Shown: piece by piece, positions 1 to 12,130 of the stretch
Layout: each line of letters begins with the position of its first letter
Numbering within the stretch: the first letter of the stretch is position 1
NCBI GenBank assembly: GCA_038503035.1
Contig: JAVSML010018848.1
Location: forward strand, 1-64,000
DNA: 64,000 bases
Source: Crocodylus rhombifer
Lineage: Eukaryota; Chordata; Crocodylia; Crocodylidae
Direction: 5' to 3'
Translations under genes and position numbers: made by a program
Notes under the pieces: generated by a model
Seen by the model: only the letters and a program-made list of their open reading frames with translations
Database searches by the model: none
Told to the model about the DNA's origin: nothing

Positions 1-485
1 GCGGGCGGGCGGGCTGTCACTGCGGGCCCGGGGGCTGCCGGGCGCTGTAGTCCGCCGCCCGCTCTTGTTTGTGCCGGGGCCGGGCCGAGCGCCGCCGCCG
101 CCAGGGCCGGGGCCGGGCCGCTCCGGGGCGGCGGGGACGAGAGCCTGGCGCGGGGCTCGGCCCGGCTCGGCTCGGCTGGCTCCGGGACCCGTGTGTCCCG
201 CGGAGGCCGCGGGGGACCGGCGGAGGCTCCTCCCGGGCACGTGCTGAGCACCACCCCCTTCCTCGTCCGCCTCGGCCCCGCCGCCCAGAGACACGTCCGC
301 CCGCGGCGCCCGGAGCGGAGGCAGCGCGGGCTGCATGGCTCTGCCGCGGGCGCCGGCAGCTCGGCCTCCCTGCCCCCGGCCCCGGCCCCGGCCCCGGCCC
401 CGGCTCAGCTCGCGCGGGGGGCGCTGACCCGCCGGCCCTCGCGGGACTCCAGCCCGGGGCCCTGGCACCGACCGCCGGCGAGCAG
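1..485 (+). other. BCL9L: Probable 5' non-coding exon and CpG island promoter region of BCL9L
   Basis: The window opens in extremely GC- and CpG-rich DNA with GC-box-like runs and ends at GCGAGCAG|GTAGGG, a good splice donor with the GT at 486-487. No conserved protein is recognisable in it, so a non-coding first exon plus promoter is the simplest reading. Linking it to BCL9L is inference: BCL9L is the next + strand gene and its first coding exon has an acceptor at 41713. The transcription start may lie left of the window. A different upstream gene or a lncRNA cannot be excluded. Open frames on both strands here are by-products of GC richness. Confidence 0.5.
374..403 (+). repeat. CCCCGG hexanucleotide tandem repeat, about five units
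   Basis: Five consecutive CCCCGG units lie inside the putative first exon. Read on the - strand the unit is CCGGGG, the same hexamer class as GGGGCC. It could form a G-quadruplex on the template strand. Confidence 0.85.
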
Positions 486-1014
486 GTAGGGCTTCTCCCC
501 TGGGGCCGGGAAGGCGCCTGCTTCCTTGCAGAGTACAAGACCAAATCCCCCTCTCGCCGCCCGAGGGGGGCCCTCCCCAGCCCTGCCTTGGGGCAGCCAC
601 TTGCTGGTAGCACAGTGAGAGGGCGCGTTTCTTTGCGCGAGGGACGCTATGTGACAGGGCATGTCGTTGTGTCGTCTCGCGCCTCGGGGGCCGAGGCACA
701 TGGGGGCTGTGTAGCAGCGGTGTCACACTCGCATCCTGGGTGTGTAAGGAGAGCCCTGCCGACGGAGGGCACACATGGCAACTGCACACCTTGGTGTGTG
801 GGACCATGTTTGCAGGGTGGTTCTGCAGGGTTTAGCTGCCTGCTCGTGACCCGCAGAGCCTGGTCTCGTGTGTACCCAGCTCTGATTCTTCCCAGCCTGT
901 CCGCAGGCTGCTTCATGCCAGGCGCCGAGTAATGACACACAGCTCAGCTCACCCGTTGATCTCCGGCTCTTCACAAAGGTGTGCGTGCGTCGTTTTCCTC
1001 ACCTTCACTAAGAG

Positions 1015-1110
1015 AAGGAGAAGAAAACTGTGGTGTGGAGGGAAGTGATTTGCCCAAGGTCGCCTGGCAAGTCTGTGCCAAAATTGAGGCAAAAACTCCA
1101 GTATGTGACT
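1015..1110 (-). repeat. MIR/CORE-SINE-like remnant
   Basis: The + strand reads as the reverse complement of a MIR-type SINE: a segment like GTGATTTGCCCAAGGTCGCC, recalling the MIR phrase for the protected tail region. It is degraded and its ends are uncertain. Confidence 0.5.
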
Positions 1111-1689
1111 GGCAGCACTGTGACCCCTGGGCACTGTTGATGTTGCTCCCAGCCGGAGCTGTGGCTAAGTGTGTGCGTGTGCGCGCGCGTGGGGGGTGTA
1201 ATATGACTACAGCAAGTATTGACACACACAGCTCCAAGCTTATATTGTTGTGCAACTGTCTTGTACAGGCGCACTCTCAGTAACATATTGGTGTGCTTTC
1301 ACTGTAGTAATTGTCAATCCCAATGGGATTTTTTTTCAGAGCATCCAGTCCTAAATACTATTGAAATCTCTGTTACATCTATTCTGCCGTTTCTGCTGGA
1401 CAGAAATACCGTGTGGTACTCTTCCCTCCTCCCAGCTGTACTGCACAGTGCATGCAGGAGAAACGTACATCAGCTTGCCCATTTTCCCTGCCTTAATTGT
1501 GTTTCTGGTTTCCGAATCCAAAAAACCTTGAACGTAAAGGTCTCTGTCAAAAAAAGATTTAACAAATCTTTACCAAACCCATCCCTGTTTGTTCTGTTGC
1601 AGCTGGCAAATAAGGATGCTCGGAGCTTTGAAGCCTTGTACCTGCGCCCTGATCACGTCGCTGCCCCGTGCGTCCGTCCCGTTGCCTCC

Positions 1690-1828
1690 TGTTACAGACG
1701 GGAAGTCGTGGGGGCCGGCCGTTTGCAGGGGCTTGGCACAGGTCACACAACAAAGCTATGTCAGTTAAGGCTAGTGCCGCGGAGTGCTGGCTGGCCATTT
1801 AGTGCTCCAACCACTAGGCCACGTTATC
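1690..1828 (-). repeat. MIR/tRNA-derived SINE-like remnant
   Basis: It contains CACAGGTCACACAACAAAG followed by CTCCAACCACTAGGCCAC. The latter is the reverse complement of the tRNA-like head (TGGCCTAGTGGTTGGAG) typical of CORE-SINEs. The order of the parts fits a - strand insertion. Confidence 0.55.
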
Positions 1829-2509
1829 GGCGTGTACTCCTGTGTCAGTCCTGTCAATGTGACTGGAGTACTCTTGACGCTGGGACTGTGCCTGCACTTG
1901 CACCGGTTGGTCTGGGACCTCAGCGGTGTCGCTGCAAGTCTGCGTGTCATGGGCCCAGTTTGTGCAGGCTTCCTTGAACCTAGTGTTCCCGTAAGAGGTC
2001 TTTCCCTTCTCCTTTCCCTGTTGAGTCCGCATTCCCGCCAGCATCTCCAGCACCGCTGTCCTTCCAGCTCTGCTCCCTGGGTGGAGGCCTCTGGGGTGCT
2101 CCCTAGCGATCGCTGCCCCTAGCACGACTGAAGGCTTTTCCTCCTGTCGCTAGGGGCCTCTGCTGCTTTCCTGGCCCTGGGGGCTGTCGTGTCTGGGTAC
2201 CCATTTAAGGTACTTGGTTGGAGTTTGGCCACTTACTTCCGTGCCCGCCCCGCACCTCTTGAGTATCTCCCGTGCTCTGACGGGAGGGTTCTGGAGCTGA
2301 AGACACAGCTAGCTCCAGCATTTTCTGTGCCAAGGCCCATACTTATGGTCCCTGTGGGTCTGGCCTGGGTTTGACATCCCAACAACGTGCATTTCCTTTG
2401 GCTGTCTCAGCCAGTAGCATCAGACTCATCCCCTTGTGAGCAAGGCAAGGTCTGTGGTGGCACTGCTATGTGTGCACCTTGCTTGCTGTAGGAGTGTCTG
2501 CTTTTGCTG

Positions 2510-2710
2510 GGATACAGGTACAGAGCTGGATTCTAGAGATGGAGACAAACCTCTTAGGTCCATCCATTGCCTGTGGACACGATATGCCAGTTCCCTGCTC
2601 TTCATTTCCCAGGGCTTTGTCCAAGTCCATTTTTAAATGTCTCGAGTAACAGATCTCCTTCCCCGCTCCGCCGGGGAGATAACTTCTCCGAGGAATCGGT
2701 TGCTTTGGCA
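2510..2710 (-). repeat. Possible degraded CR1 LINE 3' fragment
   Basis: The stretch with TTTCCCAGGGCTTTGTCCAA, TTTTTAAATGTCTCGAGTAA and a following CTTCCCC...GGGGAGATAAC resembles the reverse complement of the 3' region of reptile CR1 elements. The match is from pattern memory and the ends are vague. Confidence 0.3.
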
Positions 2711-2985
2711 GACCCGTTCCCGCTTCTGCTCCCTGCACCAAGCCTTGCAGCCTAGTGGCAGCAACTGGATCACGCTGGCACGTGAGGCGGGCCTGGTTCT
2801 TTGCTCTTTGCTTCTGATCTAGCCGCTCCAGGCCCTGGCTGTCCCTTTCACTGCTCTCTGAACTCCCTCCAGTTTGGCACAGAGTTGCAGCTCGCTTCTG
2901 TCCTCTGCCTCAGCCCTGCACTGTGTGGGGACAGGAGCAGGAAGTGCCTCCCTGCTCCTGCTCTGCTGTCCTGGGACTTGGGTCG

Positions 2986-3269
2986 CAGCGGTTCTCATCC
3001 TTTTAGACTTGAGGCACCCCTCGGAAAATGTCATCTCTTAAGTCTCGCTCGCTTTTTTAGAATACAGAACAATAATAGAGCAGCTTTTTTGTTGCAAAGA
3101 GCTCAGAAAGGCCCCAACTGTGGATTTCTCTTTGAAACCTCTGGGTTTGTGTTGTGAATCGTGTTTGCAAACGTAATTGTGCTAACACCGTTTGGCACCC
3201 CACGGCACCCTTGAAAGGTTCTCAAGGCAGCACAGGGTGCCCTGGCACCCTGGTTGAGAATTGTTGCTG
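2986..3269. mobile_element. Non-autonomous hAT-type DNA transposon (MITE) remnant
   Basis: The left end is CAGCGGTTCTCATCC and the right end is GGTTGAGAATTGTTGCTG. Reverse-complemented, the right end starts CAGCAACAATTCTCAACC, so both ends carry the CAG...TTCTCAACC-like terminal inverted repeat of hAT elements. The interior has GGCACCCC-type repeats (GAGGCACCCCTCGG, TTTGGCACCCCACGGCACCC) as in short hAT derivatives common in reptiles. The element is about 284 bp and has no coding capacity. A clean 8-bp target duplication is not visible, which suggests age. Confidence 0.65.
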
Positions 3270-3839
3270 TAAGGGCTCGGAGCTGCGGTAGTAAAAGTTG
3301 GCCGCTTTTGCCAGCCTGGATGTCTGCCTAGAGATACAGCAACGCCCACAGCCTCAGCTAAACAGGAGCCCAGATGTTGCCCCACCAGTGTGGCTTTCCA
3401 TGTTGTCGGTCCCTTCTGGGAAAGACACAAGAATCCCACCAGCTGCTGATTCTTCTCCCTGAGGTGCTGCATCCTGCCAGGGCAGGGGAAGAGTCCTGGG
3501 ACACTTAAAGCTTTTGCTGGTGTAGAAATGTCAGTTGGAGGGTGACAGCGGGCCATGACACTTATGCTGGTAGAAGCCCAATGCAGATGCACTTTGTGTC
3601 ACTTTAACTTGCTTCGTTTGAGGGACTGGTAGGAACTGTACCAGTGAAAGGTCTAGGCGGGCTGCTCAGTGCGGAGATGCCGTCTCCCCTAGCTTTGCTC
3701 CTGTTGTCAAGTGGTTTCTCTCTTGCCTGAGGACAAAGCTGACTGGCCAGGTTCTCTGTGTGCAGGGTTGATTGTCTCTTGCTTCTCCAAAGTGGATGCA
3801 GGATCTTTGGAGATGGACTTTCTGTGGCCCAGGACCCTT

Positions 3840-3930
3840 GGTTCTGTTTGTGATGTCTTCTTTCTGTGACCCTAAGGTAAGTCATTCACCCTCTGTGTGC
3901 CTCAGTTTCCCATCTGTAAATCATTCTCCT
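3840..3930 (+). repeat. MIR/CORE-SINE-like remnant
   Basis: The string GTAAGTCATTCACCCTCTGT followed by GTGCCTCAGTTTCCCATCTG is the hallmark 3' half of MIR-type SINEs in forward orientation. Confidence 0.7.
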
Positions 3931-6900
3931 GGACTCATAAGTGGAAAGTGCATGGGAAAGACTGGGGAGGCCAGCCAGCAGGATGGTGGCCCGCATGCTG
4001 CCTTTGCGTTTCTGTGCTCGTCATTCTCCGAGAGCCAGCTCCAGCTAAGCCAGAGGAGCCTGACGGGAGACTCTCTCCCGGGTGGTGTGTCTCTTCTGTG
4101 CAGATGCCAGGCCACCCTACTGGCACGAGGCAGCTCCTGCGGATGCCTTTTTCCACCTTGTTTTATTTGCAACTTGGTTCCCAGCTACGGAGCTCCTCTG
4201 GGTCCAGGGCACTGGACTGCCCGTCTCCCCAGGCTCAGCGCTGCGTGGTGCACGTACCTGCGGCAAGGCTGTTCCCTGTAGGAGTCAGTGTGGAAGAAGC
4301 ATTTAGCGTCACTGGCACCTGCTTTTGATTTAAGGGAGAACCACGTAATCGAGGGGCAGGTTGCCAAGAGCCGTGCACTTACCCAGCTCCTCAGAAAGCA
4401 GGGCTGTGTTTGCGAGCACAACAGGCGTTCCACTTGGGTGTGGGAGGGGAGGGGGCACGCGCGATGCCAGGGAGGTGACAGCCTCGACTAACTGAGGCCT
4501 GTGCTGATCCTTGGAAACGGGCAGCAGTCGTCTGTCTCCAGCATCTGACTGGTGCTTCTTGGGAAAGGTGGGCCCACCCACGGCCCTGCTTGGCATCCTC
4601 CTGCCTCCGTTGTGCGGCTTGGGCTAGGGTGTCGCTGAGGCTTGCTGTGTCTGCGCTGCTGCCTGGCTGGCAAGGTACGCTGTGAAACACCCTGTGGTGC
4701 CGCCGGTGCCTCACCTTGCTCTTCAGCTCCCCTGTGGGAAAGCCAGTGTAGGGACGGGTGGGAACAGCAAAACACCATTCCCCGCAGTGACCCCTGGGAG
4801 CGCTGGGGCTGTCTGCAGCCAGCATCAGTGGGGATGAGCATGCCAATGTGGGTTTGTTGTTGGAGAGAGGCACCCATCCTTTTCTGGGCACTGGGGAGTG
4901 GATCTATGGTTGGAAGGGTCTGCAGCTCTGGTAGCACAGGCACCTGTGAGCAGTGGGACGTAGGGGCCGGGCTCAGAAAACTATGCCAGGCAGTGGTGGG
5001 GCTGGCTGTTGCTGTAATGGCACAGGTAGGATCTCTGCGAGGGCTGGATGCTGTCCATAAGAGGAGCAGTTATCCCCCGTGTTGGCTTGTTCACTCTGCT
5101 CGTCTCCCTCGCCCCTGTGGGGACAGATGTCCCGTCCTGGCTGGCCCGTTCCATCTCACCTCTTGCCTTCCCCAGATGGAGAAACCCGGACCTTCTTGCC
5201 AGTGCAAGGGGCCTGCTTGCTGCGAAATCCATCGGGCCTGGGCTGTCTCCTGCCTTGGCTTTCAGCTGGCAGTGCAGGGCAAGCTCCTCTTCTTCACCAT
5301 CAGTGGCGATGGCACGGGCTGCCTCCATGCACCTCTGGGCTCCCAGAACTTTGCAGACCTGGGTCCTCCTGCACTCTTCATCTTCAGGTGGAGGAGACTG
5401 AGATGCCAAACCTGCTCTGGTGAGCTGAGCTAGGACATGAACCCAGCTTGGCCTTGCTGCTTGTCCCCGTGTCATCCCAGTACAGGAGCTGAGCCCAGGC
5501 TGCCACCTCATCGCAGCCTCGGCTGCGTAGCCCTGACACAAGGTGACTCGCTCTTGTTGTGAGTTGCCGACCGTCAGGGGCACAGAGAGAAGCTCTGGGC
5601 CTGTGGCACTGCTGCCCCGGCTGGTTTCAGGCTGGAGCCGTGTCCTGAGCTGGGGGGGTGCGGCTTCTCGCTGGTTGGTGAAGAGCTTCTCTGGAGCCGA
5701 GTCCTGGGCCAGGAGCCAGGTCAGCGTCCTGTGCCAGAGAGGGCGAGACTTCGAAAGCAGCGCTGGGCTCCTCCTGTGTGAGAGACAGCTTGAAATGCTG
5801 AGCAAACCACAGAGCACTCCTTGTTCTGCCGCTGCCTCCTGGTCCTCCTTGGCCCTGCTGCGTGTAGGAGGCTGCAGCACTGGGTTCTCGGGGAGCCGGC
5901 AGGGAGAGCCCGGCAGCGCGGAGGCCCTTCTGCTTGCACTGGCTGCTTGCTGAGTTGATTCTTAATCTTGTTCCTCTCTTTTCCTTCTCCTCATGACTGA
6001 GGAGGACTCCAAGTACTGAGCTAGTCTGAGCGCTGCCTCCGCTGCAGCCTCTGTGATCTTGAACAGCTCGAGGAACAGCCACCCCGCGCCTTGCTTCATA
6101 GCTCAGCTGGAAACCCTTCCTTCTCCTTGTCTCTAAGTCTTTCAGTAAGGAGGGGGAGGGAGGGAGCTAGCTGCAAAGTGTTCTGAGGACGCTGCTTGTA
6201 TAAAAGATGCTGCGCAGAATATTGGATGTTTACAGACTTCGTGTTTCCTGAAATGTAAGCAAAGGAAATGCTAGGCTTTACTCTGGCTTGTGCAAACACA
6301 CGATAGCTTCGTGTTTGTCGTGTGGCGTCCAGGACTCTGGCAACATGAAGGCTCTGCACTGACAAGGAGACTCCAGTGAAGTTAGATTCATTTAATGGAG
6401 CCTGCACGGGCATGTGCTGAGACCCTGGGCCCCTCCTGCTTCTAGTAGGCACCTGTGTGGTGGACGGCCACCCACCTCCGCCGGGGCTCCTAGGGGGGCC
6501 ATCGGGCTCGCGTGACTTGGCAGGTTATGTAGGGAGGCTTGGCTAAGCCTTCTGGCTGTTGGTTTGTCTCGTTCCGTAGGTGTGCAGTATTCCCGGGAGC
6601 AGGGGACAGCTGCCACCCTGCACTCCAGAGGTGGCTGCATTTCAGCACTGCGTGAAGCGAACTCTCCCTTGTGCCCTGGGGTGTGACAGTGTTCCTGTGC
6701 GCGACTCGTCACTGGAGGATGCGAGGTGTATAAACTTGGACTGGCCTAGGCCTCAGGTGTGCCTGCCTTGGGTCTGCCCTGTGGACCACAGGGAGGGTGG
6801 GCAAAGAGTGGCTTGGGGTGCAGCGAGGGGATACGCCCAGGGCAGCTCCCTGGAGGTGAGATGGAGGGGGTTGTGGGGTCCTGCAGCTTCGGCGCTTTAC

Positions 6901-7567
6901 CACTTTCTTTGGAGGGAGACAGTCCTGCATTGGTGTCCGGTGTGGACTGGCCAGACAGGCCTGAGTGGAGTTGGTCTGGCCATTGCTAAGGCTCAAGCAC
7001 AGTGGTTAGATGGGCCTGAAAGCTGCCTGTGTCTGTGCAGCTTTGTTTGAACGTCTCCTTGGCAAGGAGGGAAAGGAACTGGGGAGACCCGGGGCTGGGC
7101 TGAGCAAGTTTCCTCTGCTCTCCCCGCCCCTGGACACGAATGAGGCAGCAGCAGTTCAAAGCTCCAGCCCAGGCGCAGAGTGCAGCTCTTGGGCCTTGTT
7201 GGTGATGGCTGTCGAACAAACAAGCTTTGCCTCCAGTGCTCTGATGCAGGGAGAAGGTGGGGGGCAGTGGGGAGGGGTGGCGAAGCTGTGGTTCAGAACA
7301 AGCCCTTTGGATGGCAAGAAAATTGCTGAGTAGCCAGTTTCCGGGCTGCTGAGGACCTAGCCAGGGCCCGACTTGGCTGCCAGAAGCAACAGGCTTGGAA
7401 TTTCCTCTGCCTGATGCCAGCTTCTCTCGGCCTGGCCACCGCGCCTCTGGCGGGGCTGAGGCTTCTCGGAGCCCCGCAGATGGGGAGGCTCCTGGAGCAG
7501 GGGTTACATGCGGAGTGGAGAATCTCCCCCAGCCCTCGGTGCCTGTTTTCTATTTTCTTTTCCAGGG

Positions 7568-7770
7568 TTCAAGCTGTTTCGAATTATGCAGCCCGCGCCT
7601 CCTGTGGGGCTCCCGGAGCAGCCGCCTAACGAGCTGAGCTCCTGACAAACTTTGCTCTGGCTCTGGCTGCACTTGGAAAATTTTACAGCTTTTTTAGAAA
7701 AAGGAAATGCCAGTAATGTCTGTCTCTCCTTGTTTTTGTGAGGGGGTCCCAGCTGAGTGGGGCTGGGACA
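7568..7770 (+). promoter_or_regulatory. Candidate conserved non-coding patch or alternative 5' exon
   Basis: A strong polypyrimidine tract and acceptor (TCTATTTTCTTTTCCAG) ends at 7565. It is followed by a short frame at 7585-7644 that begins ATGCAGCCCGCGCC and ends at TGA, then an AT-richer stretch. No clear donor was found downstream; TTTTTGTGAGG near 7735 is the best. It could be an alternative BCL9L leader exon or simply a conserved intronic element. Confidence 0.2.
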
Positions 7771-9253
7771 GAAAACAGGAAGGATTTGGGGTAGTGCCCA
7801 TCGCTGCACCCCTGCCCGTTGGTGTGCATTGGGGTAGGGAGTGATAGTGGCCAGTGCAGGGTGGCATGAAGACGGGCTGGCTGCTGCCTTTTATAGCCAG
7901 GATCATGTGAGTGAGACCTGTAAGGACCCTGCTAGTGCCACAGAGAAGGGCAGGAGAGGGGTGGGCCCTTGGCAGAGTGTTAGGCCATGGGGAGTCGGTC
8001 ATCTGTGTCGTGGGGAAGTGGGACCAGGCTACCCGCCTGGACTTCTGGCAGGGTTGTCCCTCTGTCCTGGAGCTGACGGGTCCCTGAGGAAGATGCCTCT
8101 GTGGGAACAGGCCTGGCAGTTCCCCTTTCCCCAGGGCCCTTCTCTGCAGTCAGAGCCTGCTGTCTGCTGCTGTCCAGTAGCTTCTGCCCTTCCAGGTCCA
8201 TCGAAAAGATGCTATGGCTTGGCCTCAGGTACTGGGAAATGGGGACCACGTGCGGCTGGATCAGTGTGGTACCAGTGCACAAGTCTGCCTGACTGCCTCT
8301 TGCATAGGCAGGGGTGGTCCATGCTCCTGAGTCATGCCTGGTCGTTTTGTCTTGGCTGATGGTTTTCAGTGAAGAGGAAAAGACTGAGCGTTACTGTTTC
8401 ACTTACGGTATCACCCAGGGGCAGGGACCTCTCATGCTGCGCGCCATCTCAGGGTAGTCTCTGTGCCCAAGCACATGCCTGATACTGTGCCCAGGTGCTG
8501 TCCTCACAGGGAAGTCGGGGGGACTTAGACAAGGCCACAGAGACCCAGAGTGCAGCACATGTTGTCCCTGGAGCTGGGAGCTGCTTTACAGTGGGTGAAG
8601 GTGAAGCAGGCATAGCCTGGCCCACGGTCAGAGTTGGGAGGGACACTCCTTTCTCCTGCTGTGCCCCTCTCAGTAAGATGCTGGAGCCCAGCCCCCCTAG
8701 TCTCCCTAGCACCTTATCTGTGGGCTTTGTTCTTGTTGCTGGATGCTTCTTCCTTTTTGGGCAGGTGTCTAAGACGCAGGCTGGTCCCTAGTACTCTTCT
8801 TCCACACGCCAGCAACCTTTGGATGATGGCTCTCTTTGCCGTCTGTGCGTGTGGCTCCCGGGAGGGAGATGGGACTTCTGGCCACAGGTGTATCATCAAG
8901 GTGCATCCTCCTCACTCCTTTTGGACCAGAAAAAACCTTCATGCGTCAAGTAAGCTGGGAGCTAGGTTCCTCCAGGTGGCTCAGGAATCATCCCAGAGTC
9001 AGGGCAGGTGGGGCATGCTGGTGTGACTGTGCTGGGATACCGTCCCTGGAGCTGCCTTTTGCTGGTGACGGGCGGTCCTTGCTCTGGGGAGGTCGCCACT
9101 AGGGTGAGGGGATTGCAGTCTCTGTAATTCCCTGGCATCTCCACTGACACTGCCAGTAAGAGACCGGCTAGCGCTAGTTGTGACATGGGCACGCCGAGGA
9201 ATTGCCAGTTAGCTTCATTACACTGCAGCCAGCTGGTCACTTTGGTTATCGTT

Positions 9254-9270
9254 GGGCTGGGCTGGGCTGG
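9254..9270 (+). repeat. Short GGGCT tandem tract
   Basis: About three copies of a 5-bp GGGCT unit. Minor simple repeat. Confidence 0.6.
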
Positions 9271-10816
9271 AGCTGATGGCCTGGAGATGAAGGTCTCCCA
9301 CCAAAGCTGCAGAGCTGGTACACTCACCCACTGCGCTGGGTAGATGCAGGCATCCCATCTGGCAGGGTGTTGGCCTGTGTGTCTGTGCCTCTCGATCATC
9401 CCCTGCCCTGGCTGTGCAGTGGCCTGAGGTGCAGCCTGTGTGGTGTAGGCCTGGGCCGTGGCTCTCCCTTGTGTGCGTTGGTGTCCTCATCTCCTTGCTT
9501 ATGGCCAAAAGGGATCTGCAGGGGGAGGTTGGTGAATAGGACATAAAAATGCAGCTGCCCGGGGAGTTGTGGAGCCTCTTCTTCAGCAGGGAGGGATCGA
9601 GGTTCCTGTATGGTCCAAAGGCATCAGCTGCTGCCAGTCGGAGCTGATGAGTGTCAGGCGCAGGCAGTGATCGGCCCTGGGTGGATGGGAGACTTGCGCC
9701 AGCCCTGCTTTGAGGGCTTTGCCTGTTGTTTGTGTCAGGAGCACGGCTCAGGATGGCTATTTGATTTGGCAGCCTTTGCAAGCCTGGCAGCCTTCTGAGC
9801 ACAGTGAGGAGCAGACTGTGGGCTGTGGGCACCAGAACTGGGCCCTACGCTCTCTTCCCCCTTCCCTGTGCCTCCCCTCCACCCCCATCTGCTGCAGAGG
9901 GAGGGTGGGTACGTCTCCCTGCTGCGGTGAATGATATGCCCCCTTGCTTTCCCCACCCATGAAGCAGGCAGATATGCCCTGTTCTCCTAAGAGCTTTTAT
10001 GGATAGAAGCTGGCCCTTTACTGGGGTGCTGCTAAAGCCTGGAGGGTTGAGCTCGGTTGCCTCCAGCTGCAGAGCAGGGATCCAGCCACCTCTGTGTCTC
10101 CCCCACTCAGACCTGGGCTATTGCTGGACTAGCAGAGAGGGCTCAGGGCAGCATCAGGCTGCTGATGCCCCGGGGCTGTGATGTACGACCTGGCCTGAGA
10201 CCTGACTCTTGGGTTGCCTGTGTGCTTCCAGCTCCTGTTAGGCAGCACTGCTGGAACTGCGGCCTGCAAAGCCTGAGTGGTTCTCAGGTCCTGCATGGGG
10301 TTGGGCTACGGGTCAGGATCTCCTGCTGCCACTCAGGGAAGTGGCAGTGAGCCAGCGTGGCACTGTTTTCAGGCCCAGAGGTGATGGGGCCAGTACCCAG
10401 TAACTGAAAAGCAGGCTTGATGGTGGGGGAGAGCTTTAAAGAATAGGGAAGTTGTCGGTCTATCAGGAAGATTGCATGAGAGGAAATGGTTCACTTGCGC
10501 ACATGCGTGTACTCTCGTGTGTGCCACGCTGGCTCCCGGTGCACACTGCTGCATGCCGTCGGAGTGATCTTTGTCTCAACCCAGAGGCAGAGTAGGGCCC
10601 TGTCTGTGGCACGTTATGGTCACCCTCACGCTAGTGGCTTTGGGATTTCATTCAGCCTGGTGCATGGATATTGACTTTGGCTGCACAAGGCTGAGGCTCT
10701 GTTGCATGCTCCCCATGCTCCTGCTGCACCTCACCCAGTTCCCGCCCAGTGGTGGAAAGGACATCTGGGCCGTGTAGGGTATGCACAGATCAACAAATTG
10801 CAGCGTGTAGAAGGGG

Positions 10817-10889
10817 GCACGGTTTACCGTGCAGTGGCTTCTCTGCAGTACGTCTCTGCCCCTTGTAACTCGCCGTAACGTGCGTTACG
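10817..10889. repeat. Two perfect 7-2-7 inverted repeats 57 bp apart
   Basis: 10817-10832 reads GCACGGT-TT-ACCGTGC and 10874-10889 reads CGTAACG-TG-CGTTACG. Each has 7-bp perfect arms around a 2-base spacer. They may be dimeric factor sites or chance; see findings. Confidence 0.7.
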
Positions 10890-11239
10890 CAGACCCTTAC
10901 TCGCTCGGGGGCAGCTGCGTGTAGAATGGAACACGTGGCTCGGCCTCTGCGAGGTCTGCGGAGCTGCCACGCGTTGTCTGTATGCGGGTGTGCTTTTCAG
11001 CTCGTGGCCTTTGTACTGTTACGGCCCTGAGTGTAAAGGAAGTTGCTGGGGCTGCGAGCAGCCTGTCTCCTCTCCGAGTGGAAGCCTTTGTGGGACAGCA
11101 CGGGAGCAGGTGGGCATTGCACATCCTTTTTTGAGATGCATCTCATACCTCAGCGTGGCTGCAGCCCCTGCGCTTAGATCAATGTTAGAGCATTGGCGCC
11201 TACACACCGCAGTGTCAACAGCTCCCCTGAAGCAGAGTT

Positions 11240-12130
11240 GGGACTTCTGTACATGGATAAAAACCATGCTTAAAAAAGAAGACGCATTTAAAATGTTCCA
11301 AAACTACTGTAGCTTTTTAGAATGTCCAGACTATCTTCTTGTTTGGTAACTTGCTGAAGTTCATGTGTTATGCTTGTTTCTTTAAATAGTTTACAAATTG
11401 TTAGCAGAACTTCAGATTGTACAGAGAACGTTTTTTTTTACTATGAAAACTCAGAGGATTCATGTTTAAAATGATCTTTTGTGCAGAAAAAGGAAGGTCC
11501 AAAGCCGTAGCTGTTCCCTGTACGCTGGGAACAATATAAACTCAAATGCAAAACTGACAAGCAAATAGGCTAAGTAACACCTACAATCACTGGCACCTTC
11601 TGGGACATTACATTCTTCTCACACATCCATGAGTTTGCAGTGCTGCCACCAGGCTTTACTCCTTCATCTGAGGTTGCACTTTGGCATCAGTGGGACTCGT
11701 CTTCCTAAGTCACTTCAGAGCCTTTTGAAAACCCCATTCTGAAGTGCCTAGATATGGGCTTCAGAGCCTGTTTTGAAAACCTCCAGCCTCTAAATGTCAC
11801 AGCGGTTTTGCTAATGCCATGGAAATCTAAATAACTGTGTTGATAACACGGGCCATTCTGTTTTAAAGCAATGAAGATTTTATGCGCTAAGAAAAGATGT
11901 CAGTAGAATCTGTCAGGCTCTGGGACTACTCCAGTGAGTAGCGGGATTTACATATTTAGATGTTCTCACAGTCAGGACCTTAACTTTCAGCACTGTGGGT
12001 GTTTGTCTAATGCCGTTCTGAAAGAGTCAAACAAGAGGCTGCTAGTTCTAGCATTTGCAAATTCCAGTGTTGATCATTTACCTCATTATACATGGCAGTT
12101 TGAAGTTGCAGTACTAGTTTTCAGATTAGT
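11240..12130. repeat. AT-rich island containing an old interspersed repeat
   Basis: Base composition drops sharply from the GC-rich surroundings. Around 11690-11810 the pattern CCTAAGTCACTTCAGAGCCT and CTTTTGAAAACCCCATTCTG, with a second TTTTGAAAACC further on, resembles a widespread archosaur/turtle repeat in which such phrases recur. The class was not determined. The rest of the island shows no recognisable gene. Confidence 0.4.

Noticed and set aside
69..932. 287-codon open frame in the first CpG island
   Set aside because: Low-complexity Pro/Gly/Arg content, crosses a good splice donor at 485, and has a long counter-frame on the other strand.
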